This document shows positions 9,754 through 18,524 of a stretch of DNA of 64,000 bases, piece by piece. The stretch lies in contig NZ_CP021376.1 of the NCBI RefSeq assembly GCF_002157875.1, positions 434,001 to 498,000 of the forward strand, given 5' to 3'. A program made the translations under genes and the position numbers. Position 1 is the first letter of the stretch, and every line of letters starts with the position of its first letter. The DNA is from Oceanisphaera avium. GTDB lineage: Bacteria; Pseudomonadota; Gammaproteobacteria; Enterobacterales; Aeromonadaceae. The notes under the pieces were generated by a model that saw only the letters and a program-made list of their open reading frames with translations, did no database searches and was not told where the DNA came from.

Positions 9754-12336
9754 TTATGCCAATGGCGTGCTTAATGGCGGTTGCTCTTTTATTGGTAGAC
9801 GTCGGCGCTGTAAAAAGATAACTAAGGCCAGTACTAAAAAGCCTGGGATCCACATTAGCTCTTTAATCCAACTTTGGGTAGGCGCTCTCACTAGCAGTAT
9901 TTGCTGGTCGAAGTCTAAGCCGGCATCAGCGGCGGGACTATTAAATGAGACACTATCAATGAGTACTTTACCCTCTTGCTCATAAAGCATAAGCCCTAGT
10001 TTTTCTAAGCGCTCAGCGCCAGTGTTACCGCTAGGAACGGGCAACAACACACTAAACTCTTTCGTATCTCCTACGGCATCTTCACCACTAATACGCAGTC
10101 GTAATTGACTATCAGTGGCAAGGGAGTCGAGGACTTGCTCTAGTTGGTTGGGCGCGACATCCCGATAAGGGTCGTGCAATAAGTCCATCCAAAAGCCAGG
10201 GCGGAACAAGGTAAAGGCTACTAATAACAGTAAAATACCTTCATACCAACGGCTGCGCACCAAAAAGAAACCTTGGGTGCTTGCAGCAAAAATAAGCATG
10301 GCTGCAGTGGCAATAATAAAGATCAAGACACCATGCCAAAAGCTCACATCGATCAGTAATAAGTCGGTATTAAAGATAAACAAAAAGGGCAGGGCAGCGG
10401 TACGTAAGCTGTAATAAAATGCCGTGATACCGGTTTTTATCGGATCCCCTTTAGATACCGCTGCTGCGGCAAAAGAAGCTAAGCCCACAGGGGGCGTAAC
10501 ATCCGCCATAATGCCAAAGTAAAACACAAACATATGCACCGCAATTAAGGGCACAATTAAGCCATTTTGCTGCCCAAGAGTCACCACGACCGGCGCTAAT
10601 AAACTAGAGACTACAATATAGTTTGCGGTGGTGGGTAAGCCCATGCCTAAAATTAAGCTAAACACCGCGACTAATAGCAGCATTAACAATAGATTGCCCA
10701 TAGAGAGCAGCTCAACCAAATCGGCCAGTACTAAGCCCACACCGGTTTGTGACACAGCTCCTACAATTAAGCCGGCGGCAGCAGTAGCAATGCCAATACC
10801 TATCATATTGCGCGCGCCCGCTAAGAGCGCTTCTCGCAAGTCAATTAAGCCATCTTTAAAACTACCATCGCTGTAAGAGTCGTCTTTGCGCATCCAACTT
10901 AATAAAGGGCGTTGTGTCAGTAAGATAAAGACCAACATCATGCTGCCCCAAAAGGCGGATAGCCCAGGAGATAAGCGCTCCACCATTAAGCACCATACTA
11001 ATACCACTACGGGTAATAAAAAGTGTAAGCCGGATAATAAAACAGCGCGTGTTTTTGGCAACGTATCCAGTTTGGCGTTAGGGTCTTCAGGGGGAAGTGG
11101 CGCTACACTGGCAGCCACTTTAAGCAGCCCCAAATAGGCAATGGTTAATAATAGGCCCACCCCAGGTAATACGTGCTCGCCCAATACCGGCTTTAACCAA
11201 CCTAAGCCATAATAGACGGCCAGTGATAAACCACTGATTAGGGCGACACCAAAGGCAAAGCCTGTTAAGCGACGTAGCCAAGGTTTAGGCTCGCGCCCAC
11301 CAATCGGTTGTAGGCCAAGCTTCATCGACTCTAAGTGCACAATATAAAGCAGCGCGATGTAAGAAATAGTGGCAGGCAAAAATGCATGCTTAATAATTTC
11401 GACATAGGGCATGCCAATATATTCCACCATTAAAAAGGCCGCCGCTCCCATGACGGGGGGCATAATCTGACCATTAACGGAGGCGGCGACTTCTACGGCG
11501 CCGGCTTTTTCTGCAGAAAAACCGGTGCGCTTCATCATCGGAATAGTAAAAGTGCCGGTGGTCACCACGTTTGCAATTGATGAGCCAGAGATCATGCCGG
11601 TTAAGCCAGAAGCCACTACGGCGGCTTTAGCCGGCCCGCCGCGCATATGACCCAATAAACTAAAGGCGAGTTGAATAAAGTAATTGCCAGCACCGGCACG
11701 CTCTAAAAGCGCTCCAAAGAGCACAAATAAGAATACAAAACTGGTAGAGACGCCCAAAGCGATGCCAAATACGCCCTCAGTGGTGATCCATTGATGATTT
11801 GCTAGAGCACTAAAGGTCACTCCGCGGTGCGCCAATAAACTGGGCATATAGGGACCGGCTAAGCTGTAAGCTAAAAATACCAAAGCGATAATCGCTAACG
11901 GGGGGCCTAGGGCACGGCGGGTGGCTTCTAATAATAAGACGATGCCCACACAAGAGGTGACTAAGTCCGCCGTAGTCAAGGTACCGGGTCGCTGAGAAAG
12001 CTCTTGATAAAAAATAAACAAATAAGCCGCACTGGCGGCGGCAACTAAGCCGAGCGCAATATCTTGTAATGGCACTCTATTGCGCGGTGAAGACTTAAGC
12101 GCGGGGAAGACTAAAAATGTTAGTAACAGCGCAAACGCTAAGTGAATAGAGCGCTGCTCGGTGCTATTAAAAATACCCACGCCCACAATAAAGGGCAGCG
12201 GAGAAGCTATCCATAATTGAAACAATGACCACAGTAGCGCTAATGCGGCACTGAATTTTGCCATTAAGCCTTTAGGTGAGCGAGCTCCCACATCTTGGGC
12301 GATCAGCTCCTCTACTGACAATTGTTTTTCTGACAT
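9754..12336 (-). CDS. TRAP-TAXI transporter fused 4TM/12TM permease
   Basis: This 860-residue inner membrane protein joins the small DctQ-like and large DctM-like TRAP subunits, the usual form in TAXI-type TRAP systems. Spans near residues 25-120 correspond to the small part. The large part has the signature GMISGSSIANVVTTGTFTIPMMKR near residue 255 and GLPTTANYIVVSSLLAP near 570. The last about 200 residues after the spans form a soluble region with a PDZ-like look (FNSPAADAGLDFDQQILLV), matching what is known as DUF3394 in this family, then a final membrane helix. Transport is driven by the Na+ or H+ gradient. The binding-protein gene lies 167 bases upstream in the same direction. The substrate cannot be read from sequence; see the neighbouring dehydrogenase. 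Confidence 0.93.
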   Translation of the reverse strand: MSEKQLSVEELIAQDVGARSPKGLMAKFSAALALLWSLFQLWIASPLPFIVGVGIFNSTEQRSIHLAFALLLTFLVFPALKSSPRNRVPLQDIALGLVAAASAAYLFIFYQELSQRPGTLTTADLVTSCVGIVLLLEATRRALGPPLAIIALVFLAYSLAGPYMPSLLAHRGVTFSALANHQWITTEGVFGIALGVSTSFVFLFVLFGALLERAGAGNYFIQLAFSLLGHMRGGPAKAAVVASGLTGMISGSSIANVVTTGTFTIPMMKRTGFSAEKAGAVEVAASVNGQIMPPVMGAAAFLMVEYIGMPYVEIIKHAFLPATISYIALLYIVHLESMKLGLQPIGGREPKPWLRRLTGFAFGVALISGLSLAVYYGLGWLKPVLGEHVLPGVGLLLTIAYLGLLKVAASVAPLPPEDPNAKLDTLPKTRAVLLSGLHFLLPVVVLVWCLMVERLSPGLSAFWGSMMLVFILLTQRPLLSWMRKDDSYSDGSFKDGLIDLREALLAGARNMIGIGIATAAAGLIVGAVSQTGVGLVLADLVELLSMGNLLLMLLLVAVFSLILGMGLPTTANYIVVSSLLAPVVVTLGQQNGLIVPLIAVHMFVFYFGIMADVTPPVGLASFAAAAVSKGDPIKTGITAFYYSLRTAALPFLFIFNTDLLLIDVSFWHGVLIFIIATAAMLIFAASTQGFFLVRSRWYEGILLLLVAFTLFRPGFWMDLLHDPYRDVAPNQLEQVLDSLATDSQLRLRISGEDAVGDTKEFSVLLPVPSGNTGAERLEKLGLMLYEQEGKVLIDSVSFNSPAADAGLDFDQQILLVRAPTQSWIKELMWIPGFLVLALVIFLQRRRLPIKEQPPLSTPLA

Positions 12337-12372
12337 AGGTTATACCTAATTAAATAAGACGATAGAAAAGAG

Positions 12373-12405
12373 CAAACCTCTGACTAATCACTTAGCAGAG
12401 GTTTG
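12373..12405 (-). terminator. Hairpin before the TRAP permease gene
   Basis: CAAACCTCTG and CAGAGGTTTG form a 10 bp stem with a 13-base loop. On the minus strand it is followed by CTCTTTTC, so it may act as a partial terminator between the binding-protein and permease genes. Confidence 0.5.
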
Positions 12406-12466
12406 ACTTTAGGTAAGAGTACGTCAGTCAAGGCCTAGGCCGAGTGCAGTATCTTAATGGAACTTA

Positions 12467-12494
12467 CCTCGCCACTCGTTAACGAGTGGCGAGG
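12467..12494 (-). repeat. Perfect 28-base palindrome after the TAXI gene
   Basis: The two 14-base arms CCTCGCCACTCGTT and AACGAGTGGCGAGG meet without a loop, nine bases beyond the TAXI stop. In RNA this forms a very stable stem that could shield the binding-protein message from 3' decay. Confidence 0.8.
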
Positions 12495-12503
12495 AGGGCT
12501 GGT

Positions 12504-13457
12504 TTATAACCAACCCTTTTCTTGATAATAGCGCTTAGCTCCTTCATGCAAAGGAGCAGTAATGCCAGCACTAATCATATCTTCAGCTTTAAGCTCTGCA
12601 AACGCAGGATGCAGACGTTTAAAGCGCTCTAGATTATCAAATACCGATTTTACTAACTGATAAACGACTTCAGGATCTGTTTCTTCGGTGGTGGCTAATA
12701 TCGCTTTACCGCCAATAGAAGGAATTGGCTTATCTACCCCAGGATAAAGGCCCCCAGGAATATTGGCTTGAGTAAAGTAGGTGGCCGTTTCCAATAACTT
12801 ATCAATGCCATCACCGGTGACGGGGATCAATTTAGCATCAGCCGTGGTCAGTGCTTCTTGAATAGCGCCACTGGGGTGACCCACTACATAAGTAATCGCA
12901 TCAAGGTTATTATCACCCAATGCTGCTGCCATCTCTGCAGGCTTGAGCTCGGCGGCTAAGGAAAAGGTGTTTTTATCCCAGCCATTGGCCTGCATGACTT
13001 CATCAAAGGTATCGCGGCTGCCAGAGCCAGGTACGCCAATATTGACGCGCTTGCCTTTTAGATCTTCAAACTCATTAATTTTACTGTCGTTGCGCACCAC
13101 TACGGTCAATATTTCACTTTGCAAAGAGAACACGGCACGTAGGTTTTTAACGGGCTTTTTATCAAAGGGCGCTTGGCCTTCAATGGCTTTATATTGGTGA
13201 TCCGATTGGATAAAGCCAAAGTCATAATCTTTATTTTGTAATGCCACTATATTGCTGACGCTGCCTGCAGACGAGGGCGCATTACATTTAATGTTGTGAT
13301 CACTGGCACCACGATTTAAAAACCGACATACCGACTGCCCCGCTGTGTAATAAACACCAGTTTGGCCGCCAGTTCCTATGGTGACATAACGCGCTTCTGC
13401 GCTCACTTGTGTGCTCAGTAAAAGCGCCGCCATGGCGCCCGTCACTAGCTTCATCAT
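12504..13457 (-). CDS. TAXI family TRAP transporter solute-binding protein
   Basis: The periplasmic receptor of the TRAP system captures solute and passes it to the fused permease. The 317-residue precursor starts at ATG 13457, nine bases after GGAG, with signal peptide MMKLVTGAMAALLLSTQVSAEA. The mature start RYVTIGTGGQTGVYYTAG is typical of TAXI proteins, as are LKGKRVNIGVPGSGSRDTF and IDAITYVVGHPSGAIQEAL. Some TAXI proteins are known to bind glutamate or other carboxylates; nothing here fixes the ligand. The gene lies between the dehydrogenase gene upstream and the permease gene downstream, all leftward. An ATG one codon further in is an equally possible start. Confidence 0.93.
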   Translation of the reverse strand: MMKLVTGAMAALLLSTQVSAEARYVTIGTGGQTGVYYTAGQSVCRFLNRGASDHNIKCNAPSSAGSVSNIVALQNKDYDFGFIQSDHQYKAIEGQAPFDKKPVKNLRAVFSLQSEILTVVVRNDSKINEFEDLKGKRVNIGVPGSGSRDTFDEVMQANGWDKNTFSLAAELKPAEMAAALGDNNLDAITYVVGHPSGAIQEALTTADAKLIPVTGDGIDKLLETATYFTQANIPGGLYPGVDKPIPSIGGKAILATTEETDPEVVYQLVKSVFDNLERFKRLHPAFAELKAEDMISAGITAPLHEGAKRYYQEKGWL

Positions 13458-13644
13458 CGCCTGATACTCCATATTTATTACTAAGGATGATTGGCCGAAT
13501 ATATCCATATAATGAAGGCGAAAAGCATCCTTTATATAGCGACCTCTGCTAAATAAGGTAATGTAAAGCGAGCGTTATTGCTAATTTATTAAGCCTAAGC
13601 GAGAGCAAGCGCATAAAATTAATAATTTTAAACATTTCATTGAC

Positions 13645-14904
13645 TTAAAATTGACCTTGTAAGCCTGTTAGTGCGATAGGGCTGGTTTGTTGATTGATTA
13701 GATGCGCAAGTGCCTGTGCGCTGCCACAGGCTAAGGTAAAGCCTAAGCTGCCATGCCCTAAATTAAGCCATAAGTTATCAAGTGCCGTGGCACCAATAAT
13801 AGGCGTCCCCTGCGGTGTAGCCGGTCTTAATCCGGCCCAAGGGGTGGCGTGTTGAAAATTACCGGCGTTGGGAAAGCTAGCTTGAGCAAACTGGCGCAAG
13901 CGTGTAATGCGTTGAGTATCTAAGCTGGGGCTCGCCTTGGGGCCGGCAATATCGACCATAGCGGCCACCCGTAATTGATTGTTTAATCTGGCATACACTA
14001 TCTTGCGGTCGTAATCGGTAACATTGGTGTCGGGTACTGTGCTTAAATCAGCTACCGGCAAGGTTAAGCTGTAGCCTTTTAGCGGATATAAAGGCACCTT
14101 AATCCTGAGCTTTTTCAATAAACTTACGCTGCCCATTCCCGCAGCTATCACCAGTTGTTCAACGGCGTGAGACTGCATAAGACCTTGATCATCTTTAAGG
14201 CTAAAGCTGCGCACTTTGCCGTGCTCTTGGTGAAGATCAGTCACTTTGTGTTGGCGATGCAATGTAAAACGGGCGCTCTGCTGTAGCGCGGCGAGTAGGC
14301 GTTGACAAAATAATTGGCAGTCACCCACTTCATCACCCGGTGAAAAAATCCCCCCACTGAGTTGGCTGGCTAAATGTTTAAGGGCGGGCTCAACGGCCAC
14401 ACACTCATTGACATTAAGTGCCTGCTGTAGCTCAGGCTGGCTAATGGTGTTAGCTGCATGCTGAAAATGGCGAGCATTGCGATACACCACTAACTTACCA
14501 TTGGCGCGCCAAGAAAAATCGCCAATACCTTGTGTTTGCCAGTCATGCAATACGGTTTGGCTATAAAGCGCCAGTCGTAGTAAGTGGGCGGCGTTACGTT
14601 GGTTAACGCCTTGGCGACATGCCCATAAAAAACGAGCACACCATTGCCATTGACTCAGGCTAAGCTTGGGACTAAAGCGCAGGGGGGCGTCTTTTTTAAA
14701 CATCCAGGCCAATGCTTGTAAGGGGACGCCTGCATCAGCAAGGGGCGAGACGTAGCGATAACTGAGTTGACCGCCATTAGCGAAACTAGTGGCAAGACCC
14801 ACAGCTGTTTCTTGCTCGAACAGCTCCACACTGTGGCCTTGATTAATTAATGCGTAGGCCGTAGTTAAACCAATCACGCCGCCGCCAATAATAGTGATGC
14901 GCAT
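13645..14904 (-). CDS. FAD-dependent D-amino acid dehydrogenase, DadA family
   Basis: The enzyme probably oxidises a D-amino or D-imino acid to the 2-oxo acid, passing electrons to the respiratory chain. The 419 residues start with the dinucleotide-binding motif ITIIGGGVIGLTTAYAL. Family blocks are TSFANGGQLSYRYVSPLADAGVPLQALAWMF, LYPLKGYSLTLPVAD and LWLNLGHGSLGFTLACGSA near the C-terminus. E. coli DadA (432 aa) has the same order with clear differences, so the substrate may not be D-alanine; D-hydroxyproline dehydrogenases belong to the same group. No alanine racemase or proline epimerase gene is nearby. The TRAP genes follow in the same direction after 187 bases, and a LysR gene is divergent, so uptake and oxidation of one compound is the likely theme. 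Confidence 0.85.
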   Translation of the reverse strand: MRITIIGGGVIGLTTAYALINQGHSVELFEQETAVGLATSFANGGQLSYRYVSPLADAGVPLQALAWMFKKDAPLRFSPKLSLSQWQWCARFLWACRQGVNQRNAAHLLRLALYSQTVLHDWQTQGIGDFSWRANGKLVVYRNARHFQHAANTISQPELQQALNVNECVAVEPALKHLASQLSGGIFSPGDEVGDCQLFCQRLLAALQQSARFTLHRQHKVTDLHQEHGKVRSFSLKDDQGLMQSHAVEQLVIAAGMGSVSLLKKLRIKVPLYPLKGYSLTLPVADLSTVPDTNVTDYDRKIVYARLNNQLRVAAMVDIAGPKASPSLDTQRITRLRQFAQASFPNAGNFQHATPWAGLRPATPQGTPIIGATALDNLWLNLGHGSLGFTLACGSAQALAHLINQQTSPIALTGLQGQF

Positions 14905-14980
14905 AGATGAGTCCTAAACAGGGTAATGTTTAAGCATAGCCATTGTCGCGCACCAAAAATAATGAAAAGATTGCACAGTG

Positions 14981-14999
14981 CCATAACCTAAGGTTATGG
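14981..14999. promoter_or_regulatory. LysR-type operator palindrome
   Basis: CCATAACCT-A-AGGTTATGG is a perfect 19-base dyad between the divergent dehydrogenase and LysR genes, 28 bases before the LysR start. Its form (AT-rich dyad in a divergent LysR promoter) fits a LysR-type binding site. Confidence 0.7.
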
Positions 15000-15027
15000 C
15001 CTTAGAGGAAGCTATCAAGAGGTAAAA

Positions 15028-15921
15028 ATGCAGTTAGCTCATATTCATTTGCTGCACGCTATTTTGCAAACCGGTAGTTTAACGGGGGCCGCCGATTTAT
15101 TACATATCTCGCAACCGGCGGCAAGTAAACGCTTACAACAAGCCGAGCGAGAGCTAGGCTTTGCTTTATTTTATCGTGAAAAAGGGCGCTTAATTGCCAG
15201 TCCTCAAGCTTTACAGTTACAAGCGCCGACCGAGCAAATAGCCAGGGAGGTTCAGCGCTTAACTCAACTTGCTCATAGTTTAGCGCCACAACGCGCTGCT
15301 GCGCTGCGCATTATTTGTACGCCTACCTTGGCGCAGCGTCTATTGCCGCTGGCTTTTACATCTTGGCGTACTCATTATCCTGAAATGCAGTGCAGCCTCG
15401 GCACCGAACATACCCAAGGTTTAATAGAGGCGCTGCTCACTCATCGCAGTGATCTGGGGTTAACGTTGCGCCGAGTGAGTCATCCTAGTGTACGAAGTAC
15501 AGCCCTTATCCAAGGACAGATGCAAGTACTCGCACTGGTGGGGGCTTGGCCAGATAAGCAAAGCAAGCTTGCTGTCTCATTAGCACAGCTAAGTGGGAAA
15601 AAACTCATTGGCTTAGAGGACAAAGAAGGGCTTGGCGGCTTACTTGAAACCCACCTGCAGCGCTTAGCGCCGCCTGTGCGCATTGCTATTCGGGTACAAA
15701 CTTATCAATTAGCTAGACATATGGTAACAGCAGGGCAGGGTATTGCCATTGTGGACCCCTTTACCGCAGCACAAGCATCTCCGTCATTGAGTGCCAGAGC
15801 GCTAACGCCCTCCATTCCAGTCACTTTATATAGTGTGTCGCGAAAAAACGAAGTGCTTAATGCCAGCCAGCAGTTTTTTATTGAGCAAGTACAACAACAA
15901 GCTCATGTGTTACTTAGCTAA
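15028..15921 (+). CDS. LysR family transcriptional regulator
   Basis: The 297-residue product has an N-terminal winged helix (HLLHAILQTGSLTGAADLLHISQPAASKRLQQAERELGF, about residues 6-45) and a C-terminal type 2 periplasmic-binding-like effector domain (LRIICTPTLAQRLLPLAF onward). The part YQLARHMVTAGQGIAIVDPFTA recalls LysR and opine-type regulators (OccR/NocR), which sense amino acids; this is an impression from memory. It is divergent from the dehydrogenase gene and shares the palindrome at 14981-14999 with it. It most likely controls the dehydrogenase-TAXI-TRAP genes and itself in response to the imported compound. Confidence 0.9.
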   Translation: MQLAHIHLLHAILQTGSLTGAADLLHISQPAASKRLQQAERELGFALFYREKGRLIASPQALQLQAPTEQIAREVQRLTQLAHSLAPQRAAALRIICTPTLAQRLLPLAFTSWRTHYPEMQCSLGTEHTQGLIEALLTHRSDLGLTLRRVSHPSVRSTALIQGQMQVLALVGAWPDKQSKLAVSLAQLSGKKLIGLEDKEGLGGLLETHLQRLAPPVRIAIRVQTYQLARHMVTAGQGIAIVDPFTAAQASPSLSARALTPSIPVTLYSVSRKNEVLNASQQFFIEQVQQQAHVLLS

Positions 15922-15977
15922 CAACTGCTTACTTAAGCAGATGTCTAAAGTAAGCAAATTATCGATAAGCGCTATAG

Positions 15978-16295
15978 CTAGCCGCCCACTTTTAATACTT
16001 TATGGCCACTTTTCACTAACAAGTTTTCAATTTCAGGTAAGCGATCGCCTTGTATTTCTATGACTCCTTTTTTAATCGCGCCCCCCGTGCCGAGTTGTTT
16101 TTTTAACTGTTTGGCCAGCGGCTCTATTTGCTCGGGTGGTGCGCCATAAATGCACACCACGCCTGCGCCTTTTCGACCTTTTGTCTCTCGGCGCAAACGC
16201 AAAATGCCATCGTTTGGAAAAGACGAGCCTTGCGCACCTGAGTTTTCTGCGGGCGTTTGCCAGTTAGGATCCGTACTATAAACCAAATTAGACAC
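15978..16295 (-). CDS. yciH: SUI1/eIF1-like translation factor YciH
   Basis: YciH is the bacterial homologue of eukaryotic eIF1. In E. coli it binds 30S subunits and influences start-codon choice on leaderless or stress-related messages. The 105-residue product has an unstructured N-terminus and the SUI1 core from about residue 32: LRLRRETKGRKGAGVVCIYG, then KQLKKQLGTGGAIKKGVIEIQGD and a C-terminal HKVLKVGG. The start is GTG at 16295, five bases after AGGAG. It lies 17 bases before nagA in the same direction but downstream of a complete nagB-nagA pair is the reverse; here nagA ends before it, so yciH may be cotranscribed with nagBA. Confidence 0.93.
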   Translation of the reverse strand: MSNLVYSTDPNWQTPAENSGAQGSSFPNDGILRLRRETKGRKGAGVVCIYGAPPEQIEPLAKQLKKQLGTGGAIKKGVIEIQGDRLPEIENLLVKSGHKVLKVGG

Positions 16296-16312
16296 ACCAA
16301 CTCCTGTAACTA

Positions 16313-17467
16313 TTAAAGCGGAGCACGAGTGAAGCGCCCCTGTACCAAAGTATTAAGCACTTCCAGTGCGGGGCTGAGTATGACCAAATTAGCCACCTTA
16401 CCCGGCTCAATACTGCCTAAGTCACGAGCTTTATTAAGGGCGCGCGCGGGATTAAGACTTGCCATATTTAAGGCCTGCTCTAGTGTTAATCCCACTTGCT
16501 TAATAAGAAAGCGTACTCCGCCGATCATAGTGAGCGAAGAGCCGCCAAGGGTGCCGTTTTCATCGACACATTGTCCGTTTTTAATAAACACTGTGGTGCC
16601 ACAAAAATCAAACTCCCTCAGTGAAGAAGGCGCGCCAGCGGCTGCGGTCGCATCGGTAACTAAGCATAACCGCTCTCCTAGCATACGGTGCGCCAAGCGG
16701 ATATTAGCAGGGTGGACGTGAACGCCATCGGCAATAATTCCCGCGCCTATATGGGGGCTATCATAGACAGCACCCACTACCCCTGGAGTACGGCCACTAC
16801 TAGTAGTAGGCGTCATGGCATTATACAGATGAGTAGCAAAACTAATGCCATCGTTAAAACTTGCTTTAGCTTGTTCAAAGCTGGCATCAGTATGGCCAAT
16901 GGCCACTTTAATGTCGGCCGCCACTAATTGGCGAATATGTGAGGAAGAGTGACATTCAGGTGCCAAGGTAAGAGTGGCGATAACCTCACTGTGCTGGCAT
17001 AAAGTATTAAGCATCGCCTTATCAAGATGTCGTACTTGAGATGCCGGATGGATGCCCTTGCGGGCCAGATTGAGGTAAGGTCCTTCAAGGTGCAATCCTA
17101 GTACTTGATGGGGGTGCTCTTTCATAAATTGAGCGGTTACCGCCAGTGCCCTGTGCATATCCGCATCTGAGCTAGTGATGAGAGTTGGCAAGAAACTGGT
17201 AGTGCCAGAGGCTAAGTTAGTGCGCTGCATGTGTGCCAGACAAGCGCTGCTAATATCACTATTAAACATGACGCCGCCACAGCCATTGAGTTGCAAGTCG
17301 ATAAAACCTGCGCTAACCCAAGCGCCTTGTAGGGAGTGTTTTTTTACCTCTGGCGCTAATTTGGCTTCAGGAATAACAGCCACTATCCGCTCGCCATTTA
17401 TGACGAGCGCGTGCTCTTCAAGCCAATGTTCGCCGGTAAAAATACGACAATCCGTTAGCGCTATCAT
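16313..17467 (-). CDS. nagA: N-acetylglucosamine-6-phosphate deacetylase
   Basis: NagA removes acetate from GlcNAc-6-phosphate to give glucosamine-6-phosphate, used in catabolism of chitin sugars and cell-wall recycling. The 384-residue amidohydrolase carries GFIDLQLNGCGG near residue 55, LGLHLEGPYLN with the metal-binding Glu near 130, KVAIGHTDASFEQA with a metal His, THLYNAMTP, and CLVTDATAAAGAP with the catalytic Asp near 270. The ATG at 17467 follows an AGAGGA. nagB lies 28 bases upstream in the same direction, so the two form an operon; the NagC regulator gene is not in the window. Confidence 0.95.
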   Translation of the reverse strand: MIALTDCRIFTGEHWLEEHALVINGERIVAVIPEAKLAPEVKKHSLQGAWVSAGFIDLQLNGCGGVMFNSDISSACLAHMQRTNLASGTTSFLPTLITSSDADMHRALAVTAQFMKEHPHQVLGLHLEGPYLNLARKGIHPASQVRHLDKAMLNTLCQHSEVIATLTLAPECHSSSHIRQLVAADIKVAIGHTDASFEQAKASFNDGISFATHLYNAMTPTTSSGRTPGVVGAVYDSPHIGAGIIADGVHVHPANIRLAHRMLGERLCLVTDATAAAGAPSSLREFDFCGTTVFIKNGQCVDENGTLGGSSLTMIGGVRFLIKQVGLTLEQALNMASLNPARALNKARDLGSIEPGKVANLVILSPALEVLNTLVQGRFTRAPL

Positions 17468-17495
17468 GCTGTCCTCTTAAAACGGGGCGTTATCG

Positions 17496-18263
17496 CTATT
17501 CAATCAGCTCAGGCATTGTACTTAGCAAATGACAGGCAGGTGCATCACATACAATTAAACTGTGCTTATGTAGGCGCAAGCTAGAAATGGGCCACAAGGG
17601 GCTTATCTCGCCCTCTACCGCGGCTTGAAGTGCCTGTGCTTTATGCGCACCGGTGACCAGCAATAGCACTTCTTCAGCGTCCAGTAAGGTTCCTATTCCA
17701 ATGCTCAGTGCGGTATAAGGTGTTTCATCTAAGCCCTTATCAAAAAAGCGCGAGTTATCTTGGCGCGTTACTTCAGTTAGGGTGGTGATGCGGGTGCGCG
17801 AGTCAAACGCTGAATAAGGCTCATTAAAGGCAATATGCCCATTGCTGCCTACTCCACCCATAAATAAATGAATGCCGCCATATTGGCGAATAGTGGCTTC
17901 ATATTGCTCACACTCCGCCAGCAAGTCAGTCGCGTTGCCATTAGGAATATGAATGTGCTCGGGCAAGATATTGATATGATTGAAAAAGTTCTCAAACATA
18001 AAACTGCGATAGCTTTGCGGGTGATCCTCTTCTAAGCCAATGTATTCATCCATATTAAAAGTAATCACATGCTCAAAGCTAACTTCACCTGCTTGATATA
18101 AGGTAATTAGCTCTTTATAGGTGGCTAAAGGCGTACTGCCGGTAGGCAGACCTAATATAAACGGGCGCTCTGCGGTGGGCGCGAAGCGAGTAATACGTTC
18201 AGCAATATGATGAGCCGCCCATTGACAGACTTGTGTGGCAGTAGCGAAGGGGATTAAGCGCAT
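17496..18263 (-). CDS. nagB: Glucosamine-6-phosphate deaminase
   Basis: NagB isomerises and deaminates glucosamine-6-phosphate to fructose-6-phosphate and ammonia. The sequence carries [25 protein letters not shown] with the catalytic Asp, and [15 protein letters not shown] with the catalytic His region. At 255 residues it is about ten shorter at the C-terminus than E. coli NagB (266). Residues of the allosteric GlcNAc-6-P site cannot be judged by eye. It is first in the nagBA operon. The ribosome binding site before ATG 18263 is weak. Confidence 0.95.
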   Translation of the reverse strand: MRLIPFATATQVCQWAAHHIAERITRFAPTAERPFILGLPTGSTPLATYKELITLYQAGEVSFEHVITFNMDEYIGLEEDHPQSYRSFMFENFFNHINILPEHIHIPNGNATDLLAECEQYEATIRQYGGIHLFMGGVGSNGHIAFNEPYSAFDSRTRITTLTEVTRQDNSRFFDKGLDETPYTALSIGIGTLLDAEEVLLLVTGAHKAQALQAAVEGEISPLWPISSLRLHKHSLIVCDAPACHLLSTMPELIE

Positions 18264-18354
18264 GAGAGATTCTTTTATTTAAATGATGGCAAAGATTAGC
18301 ATATTTTTCTTAAGGATTAATTAAGTGATATCAAAAAAGTGAGCTTGCGCAAAA

Positions 18355-18411
18355 GTTGGTTTTTTAAGGGTTTGGCGACTTTGTCGTTATGAAAGCCTTA
18401 AAAAATCAAAC
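18355..18411. repeat. Imperfect inverted repeat upstream of nagB
   Basis: GTTGGTTTTTTAAGGG (18355-18370) and GCCTTAAAAAATCAAAC (18395-18411) are nearly complementary, about 90 bases before nagB. This could be an operator or an RNA hairpin in the nagB leader; it does not match the NagC consensus closely. Confidence 0.5.
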
Positions 18412-18524
18412 TAACTACCAGAAATTGAGGTGTTAGCGATCGCTTAAGTAGAATTTTCTTAAAATTGCCTTCAGTTTATTTTTTCACTGTCAAGGGCACT
18501 AAATAATATGCGCGTACAAAAAGC

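Noticed and set aside
17496..18263. C-terminal truncation of nagB
   Set aside because: It is about ten residues shorter than E. coli NagB, but all catalytic motifs are present, and short C-termini are common in the family.
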